Shown: positions 43,113 to 52,527, counted from the stretch's first letter. The stretch is 64,000 nt of DNA from Streptomyces sp. NBC_01460 (GCF_036227405.1 NZ_CP109473.1:6696001-6760000); one strand, 5' to 3'. Numbers and translations are program-made. The notes: generated by a model from the letters alone, not told the origin.

Positions 43113-44069
43113 TCACAGCCGCCGCCCGTAGTTCACCGGTTCGCTGAGCGCCTCGCCCACCGCGAGCCCCGCCCAGAAGTCCTCGCCCAGCTTGGCGGCG
43201 TACTCGGCGTGGTCGGCGGTGCCGTACACCCACTCCTCCAGCCAGGCCCGCAGCCGTTCCGGATCCTTGCTGATGTGCGACCAGGCCCGGTAGAAGGCGT
43301 TGTCGCGGTCGTAGTACCCCTGGGCGAAGGACGGGTGGGCCCCGCGCGGGCAGACGACGACGGCGTCCACGGCGTGCGACGGGACGACCGTGCGGTTGGG
43401 GTCGGAGCGGACCACGTCGTCCCCGACGACCTCCTCGACGACGACGACCGCCTTGTCCGCCGCGTAGACCGCCTCGGCCTGGATGCCGGTCAGCCCCCAG
43501 ATCTGGGTGTTGCCCCGGCGGTCGGCGCGCTGGGCGTGGATGATCGTCACGTCGGGGTTCACGGGCGGTACGACGTAGATCTGCTCCGGTTCCCCGTCGG
43601 GCCCCGGATAGGGCGACGTCACCTTGCGCAGATCGCTGTTGACGGACGGCAGATCGCTGCCGCCGTAGCTGCGCAGCGGATAGAACGGCAGCCGCTGGGA
43701 CCCCGCGAGGTAGCGGCAGACCATCCCGTAGTGGCTGTACTCCTCGAAGGCCAGCGGCTCCGGGTCGGCGCGCTCGATCCTGCGCCGCAGCTCACCGAGC
43801 GACCCGGCGGAGGAGTTGCCCACGAAGGAGGAGACCAGCCGCGAGACGCAGCCCGCGGCGACCATCTGGTCGACCACGATGTCCGCCGTCATCCGTACGA
43901 CGGTGAGGTCCTTGCGGCCCTGGCGGATGATCTCGTGCCCGGCGGCGGTGGGGACGAGATGGGTGAACCCTTCGAGGCTGACGGTGGCCCCGTCGTGCAC
44001 GAAGGAGGCGATCGCCTCCTTCATCGACATGACTTTGCCGGCCCCGTCGGCCGTATCCGTCCGCTCCAC
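43113..44069 (-). CDS. pcaI: 3-oxoadipate CoA-transferase, subunit A (CatI/PcaI type)
   Basis: A 318-residue alpha subunit. SLEGFTHLVPTAAGHEIIRQGRKDL, VRMTADIVVDQM, VNSDLRKVTSPY, ADRRGNTQIWGLTGIQ, VVVVEEVV and GAHPSFAQGYYDRDN closely follow CatI. With subunit B it makes 3-oxoadipyl-CoA. I chose GTG 44069 because GAGGAG lies four bases upstream; an ATG at 44120 would add 17 residues rich in Arg/Thr. A remotely related alternative is glutaconate CoA-transferase or IpdA. Confidence 0.82.
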   Translation of the reverse strand: MERTDTADGAGKVMSMKEAIASFVHDGATVSLEGFTHLVPTAAGHEIIRQGRKDLTVVRMTADIVVDQMVAAGCVSRLVSSFVGNSSAGSLGELRRRIERADPEPLAFEEYSHYGMVCRYLAGSQRLPFYPLRSYGGSDLPSVNSDLRKVTSPYPGPDGEPEQIYVVPPVNPDVTIIHAQRADRRGNTQIWGLTGIQAEAVYAADKAVVVVEEVVGDDVVRSDPNRTVVPSHAVDAVVVCPRGAHPSFAQGYYDRDNAFYRAWSHISKDPERLRAWLEEWVYGTADHAEYAAKLGEDFWAGLAVGEALSEPVNYGRRL

Positions 44070-44122
44070 GGTGCTCCTCGGGCGAGTGCGTGCTGGTCGC
44101 CCTACCGTGTCAGCGGCCATTG

Positions 44123-44136
44123 ATTGCTGTCCAATA
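44123..44136. promoter_or_regulatory. LysR-type operator candidate, pcaI promoter
   Basis: ATTG-CTGTC-CAAT is an inverted repeat between pcaI and the divergent LysR gene. It overlaps TATTGGAC on the minus strand, a motif repeated before the thiolase gene. Confidence 0.45.
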
Positions 44137-44184
44137 CCAAATTAAGGTCGGATCAAGACCCATGGTTAATGAATGGAAGCTCCG

Positions 44185-45075
44185 ATGGAACTGCGTCATC
44201 TGACCGCGTTCACCGCCGTAGCCGAGGAGCTGCACTTCGGCCGCGCCGCCAAGCGGCTCCAGATGGCGCAGCCCCCGCTCAGCCAGCAGATCAGGCAGCT
44301 GGAGAAGGAACTCGGTGTGCAGCTCTTCGAGCGCAACACCCGCTCGGTGCGGCTCACGAGTGCGGGGGAGTCCTTCCTCGAACCCGTACGGACCGTGCTC
44401 GACGACCTCGACATCGCGGTGCGGGCCGCCAAGGCCGCCGGGCGCGGGGAGTCCGGCCGGGTCACCATCGGCTTCGCGGGGGCGTCCAGCCACGAGACGC
44501 TGCCCCTGCTCACCCGGGCCGTGCGGGCGGCCCACCCCGGGATCGAGCTGACCATGAAGGGCCAGACGTACGCCAACGTCGCCCTGTCCCGGGTCGCCGA
44601 CGGCACCCTCGACCTCGGGTTCGTCCGGCTCCCGGTCACCCAGCCGGGAGTGGCCCACCGGGTGATCGACGAGGAGGAGCTGCTCTGCGCGCTGCCCTCC
44701 GACCACCCGCTCGCCCGCCTGGAGAGCGTTCCGATCGGGATCCTCGCCGACGAACCCTTCGTCTCCTTCCCCGCCAACGCAGGCTCCTCGGTGCGCGACG
44801 CCATGGTGCAGGCGTGCGAGGCCAACGGCTTCAACCCGCGCGTGGTGCAGGAGGCCCCGGACTCGTACACGATCCTGGCCCTCGTCGCCGCGGGCGTCGG
44901 CGTCACGCTCACGGTCTCCTCCGTCCGCCACATCCAGCAGAACGGGCTCGTCTATCGGACCCTCGCCGGTCCGCCCATCCGGCGCCAGGCAGCGCTGGCC
45001 TGGCGCACGGACAACCCCTCGGCCGCGCTCCGTGCGGTGCTCGCGGTCGCCGAGGAGGCCTTGCCGACCCCGTAG
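44185..45075 (+). CDS. LysR-family regulator of the CoA-transferase/thiolase genes
   Basis: A 296-residue LysR activator. N-terminal winged helix MELRHLTAFTAVAEELHFGRAAKRLQMAQPP, then SQQIRQLEKELGVQLFERNTRSVRLT, followed by the ligand-binding domain (VTIGFAGASSHETLPLL). It resembles BenM/CatM-type aromatic regulators in length and context. Divergent from pcaIJ and 115 bases before the thiolase gene, so it can serve both. ATG 44185 is preferred (GGAAG five bases upstream) over 44173. Confidence 0.87.
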   Translation: MELRHLTAFTAVAEELHFGRAAKRLQMAQPPLSQQIRQLEKELGVQLFERNTRSVRLTSAGESFLEPVRTVLDDLDIAVRAAKAAGRGESGRVTIGFAGASSHETLPLLTRAVRAAHPGIELTMKGQTYANVALSRVADGTLDLGFVRLPVTQPGVAHRVIDEEELLCALPSDHPLARLESVPIGILADEPFVSFPANAGSSVRDAMVQACEANGFNPRVVQEAPDSYTILALVAAGVGVTLTVSSVRHIQQNGLVYRTLAGPPIRRQAALAWRTDNPSAALRAVLAVAEEALPTP

Positions 45076-45120
45076 TCGTCCGATTGAGACGCGTGGCGTC
45101 TTGAATGTGCGGTAACTCGA

Positions 45121-45143
45121 TATTGGACCGACTCAGTGGTCCA
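45121..45143. promoter_or_regulatory. Operator candidate, thiolase promoter
   Basis: TATTGGACC-GACTCAGT-GGTCCA holds a 6-base inverted repeat (TGGACC/GGTCCA). Its start TATTGGAC equals the motif before pcaI, each reading toward its gene. Confidence 0.45.
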
Positions 45144-45190
45144 GTGCGAAGGTCACCCCACACACCCGAGCCGCCGAAAGGTGTTCCGCC

Positions 45191-46417
45191 GTGCCCGACC
45201 AGACCGATGTCGTCATCTGTGAACCGCTGCGTACCCCCATCGGGCGGTTCGGCGGAGCATTCGCCCAGCAGACGCCCGCCGCGCTCGCCGCGCGCGTCAT
45301 CGCCGAGGTCGTCGCCCGCACGGGGATCGACCCCGACCGGGTGGACGAGGTGATCCTCGGACACGCCTACCCCTCGTCCGAAGCCCCCGCCATCGGCCGG
45401 GTCGCCGCCCTGGACGCCGGACTCCCCGACACCGTCACCGGCGCCCAGATCGACCGGCGCTGCGGCTCCGGGCTCCAGGCCGTCCTCGACGCCGCCATGC
45501 AGATCCGGGCCGGGTTCAGCGAGGTCGTCATCGCCGGCGGTGTCGACGTCATGAGCGCTGCCCCCTACTACACGCACGACGGACGCTGGGGCATCAAGGG
45601 ACCCGGCCTCCAGCTCCACGACTCGCTGGCCCGGGGCCGCGTCACCGCGGGCGGCGTCCACCACCCCGTCCCCGGCGGCATGATCGAGACCGCCGAGAAC
45701 CTCCGCCGCGCCTACTCCGTCAGCCGCGCCGACCAGGACGCCCTCGCCCTGCGCTCGCAGGCCCGCGCCGCCCGCGCCGCGAAGGAGGGGCGCTACGACG
45801 CCGAGACCGTCCCCGTGACCGTGCGCACCAGGAAGGGCGAGACGGTCGTCTCGGCCGACGAGCACCCGCGCCCGGACACCACCGCCGAGCAGCTCGCCGC
45901 ACTGCGTCCGATCATGGCCGAGTCCGACCCCGGGGCGACCGTCACCGCGGGCAACGCCAGCGGCCAGAACGACGCGGCCGCCGCCTGCCTGGTCACCAGC
46001 GCCGCCACCGCCGAACGGCTCGGGCTCACCCCGCTCGTCCGCCTGGTCTCCTTCGCCCGCGCGGGTGTCCCCGCCGCGACGATGGGCATCGGCCCCGTCC
46101 CGGCCACCCACGCGGCCCTCGGCCGGGCCGGTCTCACCCTCGCCGACCTCGACCTGATCGAGATCAACGAGGCCTTCGCCGCCCAGGTCCTCGCCTGCAC
46201 CCGCGAGCTCGGCCTCGGCGAGAAGGACCACGAGCAGCGGATCAACGTCAACGGATCCGGCGTCTCGCTCGGCCACCCGGTGGGCGCCACCGGCGCCCGC
46301 ATCCTCGCCACCCTCAGCAGGGAGATGCACCGCAGCCAGGCGCGCTACGGGCTGGAGACCATGTGCATCGGCGGAGGCCAGGGCCTCGCCGCGGTCTTCG
46401 AACGCATCGCCGCCTGA
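45191..46417 (+). CDS. pcaF: 3-oxoadipyl-CoA / acetyl-CoA thiolase
   Basis: A 408-residue thiolase that splits a 3-oxoacyl-CoA with CoA. The acyl-enzyme Cys is C91 (DRRCGSGLQAV), the others His362 (SLGHPVGATGAR) and Cys392 (MCIGGGQG); NVNGSG and NEAFAAQ are also present. With pcaIJ next door its natural substrate is most likely 3-oxoadipyl-CoA, giving succinyl-CoA and acetyl-CoA. Starts with GTG after AAAGG. Substrate could also be a beta-oxidation 3-oxoacyl-CoA. Confidence 0.85.
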   Translation: MPDQTDVVICEPLRTPIGRFGGAFAQQTPAALAARVIAEVVARTGIDPDRVDEVILGHAYPSSEAPAIGRVAALDAGLPDTVTGAQIDRRCGSGLQAVLDAAMQIRAGFSEVVIAGGVDVMSAAPYYTHDGRWGIKGPGLQLHDSLARGRVTAGGVHHPVPGGMIETAENLRRAYSVSRADQDALALRSQARAARAAKEGRYDAETVPVTVRTRKGETVVSADEHPRPDTTAEQLAALRPIMAESDPGATVTAGNASGQNDAAAACLVTSAATAERLGLTPLVRLVSFARAGVPAATMGIGPVPATHAALGRAGLTLADLDLIEINEAFAAQVLACTRELGLGEKDHEQRINVNGSGVSLGHPVGATGARILATLSREMHRSQARYGLETMCIGGGQGLAAVFERIAA

Positions 46418-46538
46418 CGGCCCGTCCCCCCCCTCTTCCTCCCCGTCCCCTCTCCACCACGCGATCCAGGGCGTCCCGGGCGACGCCCGGATCAGCCGTG
46501 CCCCCATCCGCTTGATCAACGATGTTCGGGAGCCACCC

Positions 46539-47882
46539 ATGAGTGCGACCACCGCCACCGCACGCGAGCGAACGAAAGCCGCCAACCGCGCAGGGTTCGG
46601 AGCCTTCATCGGCTCCACCATCGAGTGGTTCGACTTCTACATCTACGGAACCGCGGCAGCGCTCGTCTTCGACAAGGTGTTCTTCCCCGAACTCGAAGGC
46701 CCCATAGGCACCCTGGTCGCCTTCGCCACCTTCTGGGTCGGCTTCCTCGCCCGTCCGCTGGGCGGCATCATCTTCGGCCACTACGGCGACCGGCTCGGCC
46801 GCAAGAAGACCCTCGTCATCACCCTGCTGATGATGGGGGTCTCGACCACCGCGATCGGCCTGCTGCCCGGCTACGCCTCCATCGGCATCGCCGCCCCGAT
46901 CCTGCTGGTCTGCATCCGCATGATCCAGGGCATCGGCCTCGGCGGTGAGTGGGGCGGCTCCGTCCTGATCGCCTCCGAGCACGCGCCCAAGGGCAAGTCG
47001 GTGCTGTACGCGGCCTTCGCCCAGCAGGGCTCGCCCGTCGGCAACACCCTCTCCACCGTGAGCTTTCTCGCCATCAGCCAGCTGCCCGACGACGCCTTCG
47101 TCTCCTGGGGCTGGCGGGTGCCCTTCCTCGCCTCCGCCGCCCTCGTCATGGTCGGCCTGCTCGTCCGCCTGAAGGTCGCCGAGTCCCCGGCCATGGCCGA
47201 GCTCATCGAGAAGAAGGAAGTCGTCAAGCTCCCGCTGACCGAGGTCCTGCGCAGCCACCCCATGCTGATCGTCCTCGGCATCGGGGCCTGCACCATCGGC
47301 CTGTCCGCGACGTACTTCAAGTCGACGTTCGCGCTGTCCTGGGCGACCACGTCCCTCGACTTCGACCGCAGCTCGTTCCTGACGATCATCCTCGTCGCCA
47401 ACATCACCCAGATCATCGTCCAGCCCTTCGGCGCCCTCATCGCCACCCGGATGAAGAGCTGGTCCCGCGCGGTGATCGTGATGCTGGTCCCCGAACTGAT
47501 CCTGATGCCGGTGATGTTCATGCTGATCAGCACGGAGAACTACGGTCTCGCGATGCTCGGCGTCGCCGTCGCCACCATCCCGCACTGCCTCTACTACGCG
47601 GCCCTCGCCGGCATGCTCGCCAGCCGCTTCCCGGCCCATCTGCGCTACACCGGCATCTCGCTCTGCTACCAGCTCTGCGGCACCCTGCTCGGCGGGACGA
47701 CCCCGATCATCGGCCAGTTCCTGCTGAACCGGACCGGCTCCATCGCGGCGGTCATCGCCTACGCCGTCCTCCAGGTGGCACTGACCCTGGGCTGCATGCT
47801 CCTCCTGCTGAAGCGCCCCAACCACGACGAGCAGGCCGCCGACCCGGTCGCCGCGCCCCGCACCGCGCCCGTCGCCGCCTGA
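46539..47882 (+). CDS. MFS transporter, metabolite:H+ symporter (MHS) family
   Basis: A 447-residue 12-span transporter of the MHS family (ShiA, PcaT, KgtP). GSTIEWFDFYIYGTAAALVF is the family opening, then GHYGDRLGRKKTLVITLL and RMIQGIGLGGEWGGSVLIASEHAP. Such proteins import shikimate, protocatechuate, dicarboxylates or betaine; here an aromatic acid or 3-oxoadipate is likely given the pathway genes. ATG 46539 has GGGAG seven bases upstream and starts the family; 46512 would add nine residues. Confidence 0.88.
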   Translation: MSATTATARERTKAANRAGFGAFIGSTIEWFDFYIYGTAAALVFDKVFFPELEGPIGTLVAFATFWVGFLARPLGGIIFGHYGDRLGRKKTLVITLLMMGVSTTAIGLLPGYASIGIAAPILLVCIRMIQGIGLGGEWGGSVLIASEHAPKGKSVLYAAFAQQGSPVGNTLSTVSFLAISQLPDDAFVSWGWRVPFLASAALVMVGLLVRLKVAESPAMAELIEKKEVVKLPLTEVLRSHPMLIVLGIGACTIGLSATYFKSTFALSWATTSLDFDRSSFLTIILVANITQIIVQPFGALIATRMKSWSRAVIVMLVPELILMPVMFMLISTENYGLAMLGVAVATIPHCLYYAALAGMLASRFPAHLRYTGISLCYQLCGTLLGGTTPIIGQFLLNRTGSIAAVIAYAVLQVALTLGCMLLLLKRPNHDEQAADPVAAPRTAPVAA

Positions 47883-47930
47883 CCCACCCGTCCTGCCCGT
47901 ACCCCCCGTCCCGTAGATCGGAGTACCGCC

Positions 47931-48389
47931 ATGCCCCTGACCGCGCACGGCATCCCGGAGATCCTCGCCCTCGGCGGGCGCGACCTCGGACGCTCGGAGT
48001 GGAAGGAGGTCACCCAGGAGCTGATCGACGCGTACGCGTACGTCTCCGGGGACCACCAGTGGATCCACACCGACGTCGAACGGGCCGCCGCCGGCCCGTA
48101 CGGGCGCACCATCGCCCACGGCTACATGGTCCTGAGCTGGGGCATCCCGATGTTCGGCGAGCTGCTCCGGGTGAGCGGTGTGGGACGCGCGCTCAACTAC
48201 GGGGTCAACCGGGTCCGTTACCCGGCGCCCGTCCCCGTCGGCAGCCGCGTGCGCCTGCACGCCACGGTCACGGGGGTGAGCGAGGTCGCGCGGGGCGGCG
48301 TGCAGATGACGCGGGGCTTCACCTTCGAGCTCGAGGGATCCGAGAAGCCGGCCTGCGTCGCCGAGTCGCTCACGCACTTCTACCCGTAG
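47931..48389 (+). CDS. MaoC-type hot-dog hydratase
   Basis: A 152-residue (R)-enoyl-CoA hydratase-type protein. The active-site region YAYVSGDHQWIHTDVERAA with Asp and His, GPYGRTIAHGYMVLS and NYGVNRVRYPAPVPVGSRVR are characteristic. It would hydrate a 2-enoyl-CoA, which the upstream 3-hydroxyacyl-CoA dehydrogenase and thiolase could then process (though the dehydrogenase usually expects the S isomer). It follows the transporter by 48 bases. Confidence 0.87.
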   Translation: MPLTAHGIPEILALGGRDLGRSEWKEVTQELIDAYAYVSGDHQWIHTDVERAAAGPYGRTIAHGYMVLSWGIPMFGELLRVSGVGRALNYGVNRVRYPAPVPVGSRVRLHATVTGVSEVARGGVQMTRGFTFELEGSEKPACVAESLTHFYP

Positions 48390-48436
48390 GCCCGGGCCGT
48401 CCGCCGGCGTGCGGGCATCCGCACGCCGGCGGGGTG

Positions 48437-49897
48437 CTACGCGGTCCGCTCCGCCGTCCCCGGCTCCACGGCCGGGGACGGAGCGGCCAGGTGGTCCCCC
48501 TGTGCGTCGGGGTCCGTCAGCCGGTTCAGGCGGGAGGGCACGTCGAAGCCGACCAGCAGCACCACGATCACCGTGCCGGCGAAGGTCAGCACCGCGAGCG
48601 CCCGGCCCAGGTCCATCCCGGACGCCAGATTCGCTCCGAGGACCGGCGCGACGGCACCGCCGAGCGCCCCCACGTTGTACGTGAAGCCCAGCGCCGCCCC
48701 TCGGCTCGCGGTCGGGAAGTGGCCGCCGATGTACCGCGGCAGCAGCCCGGAGATCCCGAAGCTGGTGGCCTGGAGCAGGAAGAGCAGGCAGCCGAGGACC
48801 AGCAGGTCGTCCTGCACCGCGAACACCGGGTAGACGAAGGCCAGCGAGGCCAGCAGCGTCAGCGCGTACGCCTTCCGCGCCCCGATGCGGTCGCCCAGGA
48901 ATCCCGCGGCCCAGCAGCCCACCATCGTTCCGAAACCGGCGAAGTAGAGCACGTCGGTGACCTGGTCGGCGGTGTAGCCCAGTTCCGTCTTCAGATAGGT
49001 GGGGAGCAGGGCCTGGATGGGCCACGAGTACAGGAAGGCGAAGAACAGCGTCACGATCATCGAGAGGTGGAGCAGCCACCCCCTCCTCCCGCCCAACTGG
49101 ACGGCGAAGGCGGCGAGCGACAGGCCCGCCACGACGGACAGCGGGGGCACGAGGCCCTCGCCGCCCGGGGTGAAGATCAGGAAGAGCGAGAGCGTGGCGG
49201 TCACGACGAGGACGAGGTTGGCGACGGCCCGGCCCCTGGTCACGAACAACGGGCCGAACGGATTGGGCTTGGCCCCCCTCTCCGCGACGCTCGACGTCCA
49301 CTCCTCCGCCTCCGGCAGCGCACGCCGCATCCACAGCGCGACCGCGATCGGTATCAGGCCCAGGTAGAACATCCAGCGCCAGCCGAGCGAGGGGACCACC
49401 CAGGTGTAGACCTGCGCCGCGAGTACAGAGCCGACGGAGAAGCCCGAGATCAGGAAGCCGCTGGCCCGGCTGCGGACCCTGGCCGGCCAGCTCTCCATGA
49501 CGTACGTGGCGCTGGCGCTGTACTCGCCGGCCATGCCCATCCCGATGGCCAGGCGGGCGGCGAAGAGGCTGTGGAAGTCCCAGGCGAACCCGCAGGCGAA
49601 CGTGCCCAGCGAGTAGAGCAGGATGCTCACCACCATGGAGAGCTTGCGGCCGTACCGGTCGCCGAGGGCGCCCAGCACCGCGCCGCCCAGCCACCGGGTG
49701 ATGAAGGCGCCGGAGATCAGACTGGCGGCCTGCACCGTGCTCAGCCCGAACTCGTCGCTGATCTCGGTGAGCACGAGCGTGATGAGGACGAAGTCGAAGC
49801 CGTCGAGGACGTATCCGATCCAGGCGGCGAAGAACGACTTCCACTGCGTCCGGCTCACCTCGCGGTACCAGGGGAGCGTAGGGGGAGTTTTCTGCAC
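48437..49897 (-). CDS. nanT: Sialic acid transporter, NanT type (MFS)
   Basis: A 486-residue MFS permease. It shares long motifs with E. coli NanT: LPWYREVSRTQWKSFFAAWIG, LDGFDFVLITLVLTEI, FGLSTVQAASLISGAFITRW, ARLAIGMGMAGEYSASATYV, LYSWPIQALLPTYLKTELGY and GFTYNVGALGGAVAPVLGA. NanT imports N-acetylneuraminate with protons. It is the last gene of the nan operon. GTG 49897 has GGAG six bases upstream; an ATG at 49909 without a clear site is the alternative. Confidence 0.9.
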   Translation of the reverse strand: MQKTPPTLPWYREVSRTQWKSFFAAWIGYVLDGFDFVLITLVLTEISDEFGLSTVQAASLISGAFITRWLGGAVLGALGDRYGRKLSMVVSILLYSLGTFACGFAWDFHSLFAARLAIGMGMAGEYSASATYVMESWPARVRSRASGFLISGFSVGSVLAAQVYTWVVPSLGWRWMFYLGLIPIAVALWMRRALPEAEEWTSSVAERGAKPNPFGPLFVTRGRAVANLVLVVTATLSLFLIFTPGGEGLVPPLSVVAGLSLAAFAVQLGGRRGWLLHLSMIVTLFFAFLYSWPIQALLPTYLKTELGYTADQVTDVLYFAGFGTMVGCWAAGFLGDRIGARKAYALTLLASLAFVYPVFAVQDDLLVLGCLLFLLQATSFGISGLLPRYIGGHFPTASRGAALGFTYNVGALGGAVAPVLGANLASGMDLGRALAVLTFAGTVIVVLLVGFDVPSRLNRLTDPDAQGDHLAAPSPAVEPGTAERTA

Positions 49898-49949
49898 GGT
49901 GGACTCCATGGTGCGGGAGGGCGCGGGGCCCTTGAGCGGTCCGGACGGT

Positions 49950-50630
49950 TCAGCGCAGGGTGAGGGCGGCCACGAAGCGGGCGGTCAGAGCGGTCGGTGC
50001 GGTGATGGCGGTGCCGACGACGACGCTGTGGGCGCCGAGGGACAGGGCTTCCGAGGCCTCCTCGGGGGTGTTGACGCGGCCTTCGGCGACCACGGGCACG
50101 TCGACGGCGGCGGCGAGCGCGGCCACCAGGCCGAGGTCGGGACCGTGCTGGGCCGGAGTGCCCGGCACGTAGCCGGACAGCGTGGTGGAGACGAAGTCCG
50201 CCCCCAGCCCGGCGGCGGTGATCCCCTCGGCGAGCGTGGAGACGTCGGCCATGACCAGGGCGCCCGCGGCGTGGACGGCGGCGACCAGATCGGCGAAGGA
50301 GGAACCGTCGGGCCGCGGCCGGTCGGTGGCGTCCGCGGCCACCACCGCCGCACCGGCCTCGACGATCGCCAGGGCGTGCCGGACGGTCGGCGTGATGTAC
50401 ACGCCGGTGTCGCCGTCCTTCCAGAGGCCGATGACCGGCAGGCCGACGGCGCCGGCGATCGCGGCGACGACCTCCGGCTCGTTGGCGCGGATCGCCGCGC
50501 CGCCGCCCGCGGCGGCCGAGCGTGCCAGCCGCACCAGGGCGGAGGTCTCCCGCATCGGATCGCCGGGCGGCGCCTGGCAGGAGACGATCAGACGGCCCCG
50601 GAGGGAGCCGGCCAGGTCCTGTGCGGTCAT
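49950..50630 (-). CDS. nanE: N-acetylmannosamine-6-phosphate 2-epimerase
   Basis: A 226-residue TIM-barrel epimerase turning ManNAc-6-P into GlcNAc-6-P. LIVSCQAPPGDPM, IRANEPEVVAAI, PVIGLWKDG (catalytic Lys), DATDRPRPDG, LVMADVSTLAEG, STTLSGYVP and VVAEGRVNTPE are NanE signatures. Its ATG overlaps the nanK stop, with GGAG seven bases upstream. Confidence 0.93.
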   Translation of the reverse strand: MTAQDLAGSLRGRLIVSCQAPPGDPMRETSALVRLARSAAAGGGAAIRANEPEVVAAIAGAVGLPVIGLWKDGDTGVYITPTVRHALAIVEAGAAVVAADATDRPRPDGSSFADLVAAVHAAGALVMADVSTLAEGITAAGLGADFVSTTLSGYVPGTPAQHGPDLGLVAALAAAVDVPVVAEGRVNTPEEASEALSLGAHSVVVGTAITAPTALTARFVAALTLR

Positions 50631-51571
50631 CGGAGAGCTCCAGGGTGGTGGAGGGGCAGGGTCGTGGTGAGGGCCGCCGCCCCGGTCACGGCCGCGTCGT
50701 GGCCGAACCGAGGGGGCTCGGGGGCGAGGCCGCGCAGCGGCGGCATCAGCTCGGCGGCGAAGGCGCGCGCCAGCGCGTCGCCGTACAGCGGGCCGATCCG
50801 AGGGACGCCGCCCCCGACGACGACCCGGTCGGGCCCGAGCGCGTTGGCGAGGCCGCCGAGCACCCGTCCGGCCGCCTCGGCCCCGGTGGTGACGGCCCGT
50901 ACGGCGGCGGCGTCGCCCCCGGCCGCCCGGGCGGCCACCGTTTCCAGCCGGTCCACCGGGGTGCCGGTGAGCCGCTCGTAGTGGGCGGTGATGCCCGGAC
51001 CGGAGGCGATGACCTCCAGGTGACCGGTGGCCCCGCAGGTGCAGGGCAGCCCGGCCGCCTCCGCGCTGGGGAGGTGGCCGAGGTGCCCCGCGATCCCGGA
51101 CGCGCCGTGCAGCATCCGCCCGTCGACCGCGAGCGCGCCGCCCACACCCGTGCCGACGGCCGCGAACAGGAGCGAACCGCGGCGGTCCGGCAGGGCCGCG
51201 AGCTCCGGACCCGCGGTCGCCCGTACGTCGTTGTCGCAGGCCACCGGCAGCCCCGTACGGTCCGCGAGTCCGGCGCCGAGCGCGGTGCCCGCCCAGCCCC
51301 GGATCGAGTCGGTGGCGCTCGTGACCGTGCCGCTGCGGGGATCGACGACCCCGGCGGCGGCGACGCCGATCGCCGTCGCGTGCCCCTCGGGATCGACCTC
51401 GGCGGCGGCTCCGGCGAGGGCGTCCAGAACCGCCGACGGCCCCTCCCCGGCGGGGGTGGGACGGGTGTGCCGGGAGGACACCGTGCCGTCGGCGGCGAAG
51501 AGCGCCGCAGCGATCTTCGTACCGCCGAGATCGAGCCCCACGACCGGGGACCCGCCGACGGGCCGTGTCAT
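50627..51571 (-). CDS. nanK: N-acetylmannosamine kinase (ROK family)
   Basis: A 314-residue ROK-family sugar kinase. GLDLGGTKIAAALF is the phosphate motif; GVAAAGVVD, CDNDVRATAGPE (catalytic Asp) and GTGVGGALAVDG follow. The zinc motif reads CTCGATGHLE, with His where most ROK proteins have the last cysteine. It phosphorylates ManNAc between NanA and NanE. Both ends overlap neighbours (ATGA). Start ATG 51571 is inside the end of nanA. Confidence 0.9.
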   Translation of the reverse strand: MTRPVGGSPVVGLDLGGTKIAAALFAADGTVSSRHTRPTPAGEGPSAVLDALAGAAAEVDPEGHATAIGVAAAGVVDPRSGTVTSATDSIRGWAGTALGAGLADRTGLPVACDNDVRATAGPELAALPDRRGSLLFAAVGTGVGGALAVDGRMLHGASGIAGHLGHLPSAEAAGLPCTCGATGHLEVIASGPGITAHYERLTGTPVDRLETVAARAAGGDAAAVRAVTTGAEAAGRVLGGLANALGPDRVVVGGGVPRIGPLYGDALARAFAAELMPPLRGLAPEPPRFGHDAAVTGAAALTTTLPLHHPGALR

Positions 51572-52527
51572 CGGACCGGAGTCAGACCGGCCCCGCGCAG
51601 CCGCTCCGCGACCAGGGCGACCGACTCGGCGGAGAGCGGGATCTGCGGGAAGGCGGTGGCGCCGTCGTCGATGACGCCGAGCAGCCACAGCGCGGCCTTG
51701 AACGCGCCGAGGGCCGACGAGCCGCGGCCCATGTCGGCCTCGGGCCCGGCGTCGACGAGGGCGAACAGCGCCACGAGTCGCTCCTGTTCCCGCGCGGCGA
51801 GCTTCCAGTCACCGGCCAGGGCGGCGTCGTGGAGCCGCACATAGGCGGCCGGGTCGACGTTGCCGATGCCCGGCACGACTCCGTCGGCACCGGCCAGCAG
51901 CGCCGCGTCGACGGTGAGCTCGGAACCGGTCAGCACGCTGAAGTGCGGCGCGGGGCCGGTGGCACGGCCGTCGCGACCGCCCAGCTCGACGATCAGCCTG
52001 CGCAGCCCGCCCTCGTCGCCGCTGCTGTCCTTGAGGCCGGCCAGGGTGCCGTCCTCGGCGAGCTCGCGGACCAGGGCGCCCGAGAGCTTGGAGTGCACGG
52101 ACACCGGGAGGTCGTAGGCGAAGAGCGGCAGGTCGACCTCCGCGCGGATGCGGCGGAAGTGCCCGGCGATCTCTTTGGGGTGCGTGCGGGTGTAGAAGGG
52201 CGCGGTGGCGACGAGGGCGTCCGCGCCGAGAGCGGCGGCGGACCGCGCGTGGTCGATGACGCGGGCGGTCGTCGTGTCGATGACCCCGGCCAGGACCGGG
52301 ACCCGCCCCGCTGCCGCGCCGACCACGGTCTCCAGGACGGTGCGGCGCTGTGCGTCGGTGAGGAAGGCGACCTCGCTGGTCGAGCCGAGGGCGAAGAGCC
52401 CGTGCACACCGCCCTCGATCAGGTGCTCGACGAGCCGGCCGAGCGAGGCGGTGTCCACCTCCCCGTCGGGGCCGAGGGGGGTGCAGACCGGCGGTACGAC
52501 GCCGTGCAGCGGTGCGGGCAGAGGCAT
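51568..52527 (-). CDS. nanA: N-acetylneuraminate lyase (DapA/NanA superfamily)
   Basis: A 319-residue class-I aldolase of the DHDPS/NAL family. GSTSE at 48-52, Tyr138 in FAYDLPVS, and the Schiff-base Lys166 in AGLKDSSGD are in place. The neighbours nanE, nanK and nanT indicate it cleaves sialic acid to ManNAc and pyruvate. By sequence alone another DHDPS-type aldolase would be possible. It is the first gene of the operon; GGAG lies eight bases before ATG 52527. Confidence 0.85.
   Translation of the reverse strand: MPLPAPLHGVVPPVCTPLGPDGEVDTASLGRLVEHLIEGGVHGLFALGSTSEVAFLTDAQRRTVLETVVGAAAGRVPVLAGVIDTTTARVIDHARSAAALGADALVATAPFYTRTHPKEIAGHFRRIRAEVDLPLFAYDLPVSVHSKLSGALVRELAEDGTLAGLKDSSGDEGGLRRLIVELGGRDGRATGPAPHFSVLTGSELTVDAALLAGADGVVPGIGNVDPAAYVRLHDAALAGDWKLAAREQERLVALFALVDAGPEADMGRGSSALGAFKAALWLLGVIDDGATAFPQIPLSAESVALVAERLRGAGLTPVR

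Noticed and set aside
46314..49844. A very long open frame on the minus strand (about 1,180 codons) across the thiolase, transporter and MaoC genes
   Set aside because: It is antisense to three clear genes and its translation is low-complexity (Arg/Gly/Asp-rich) with no domain; this is the usual effect of high GC at third positions.
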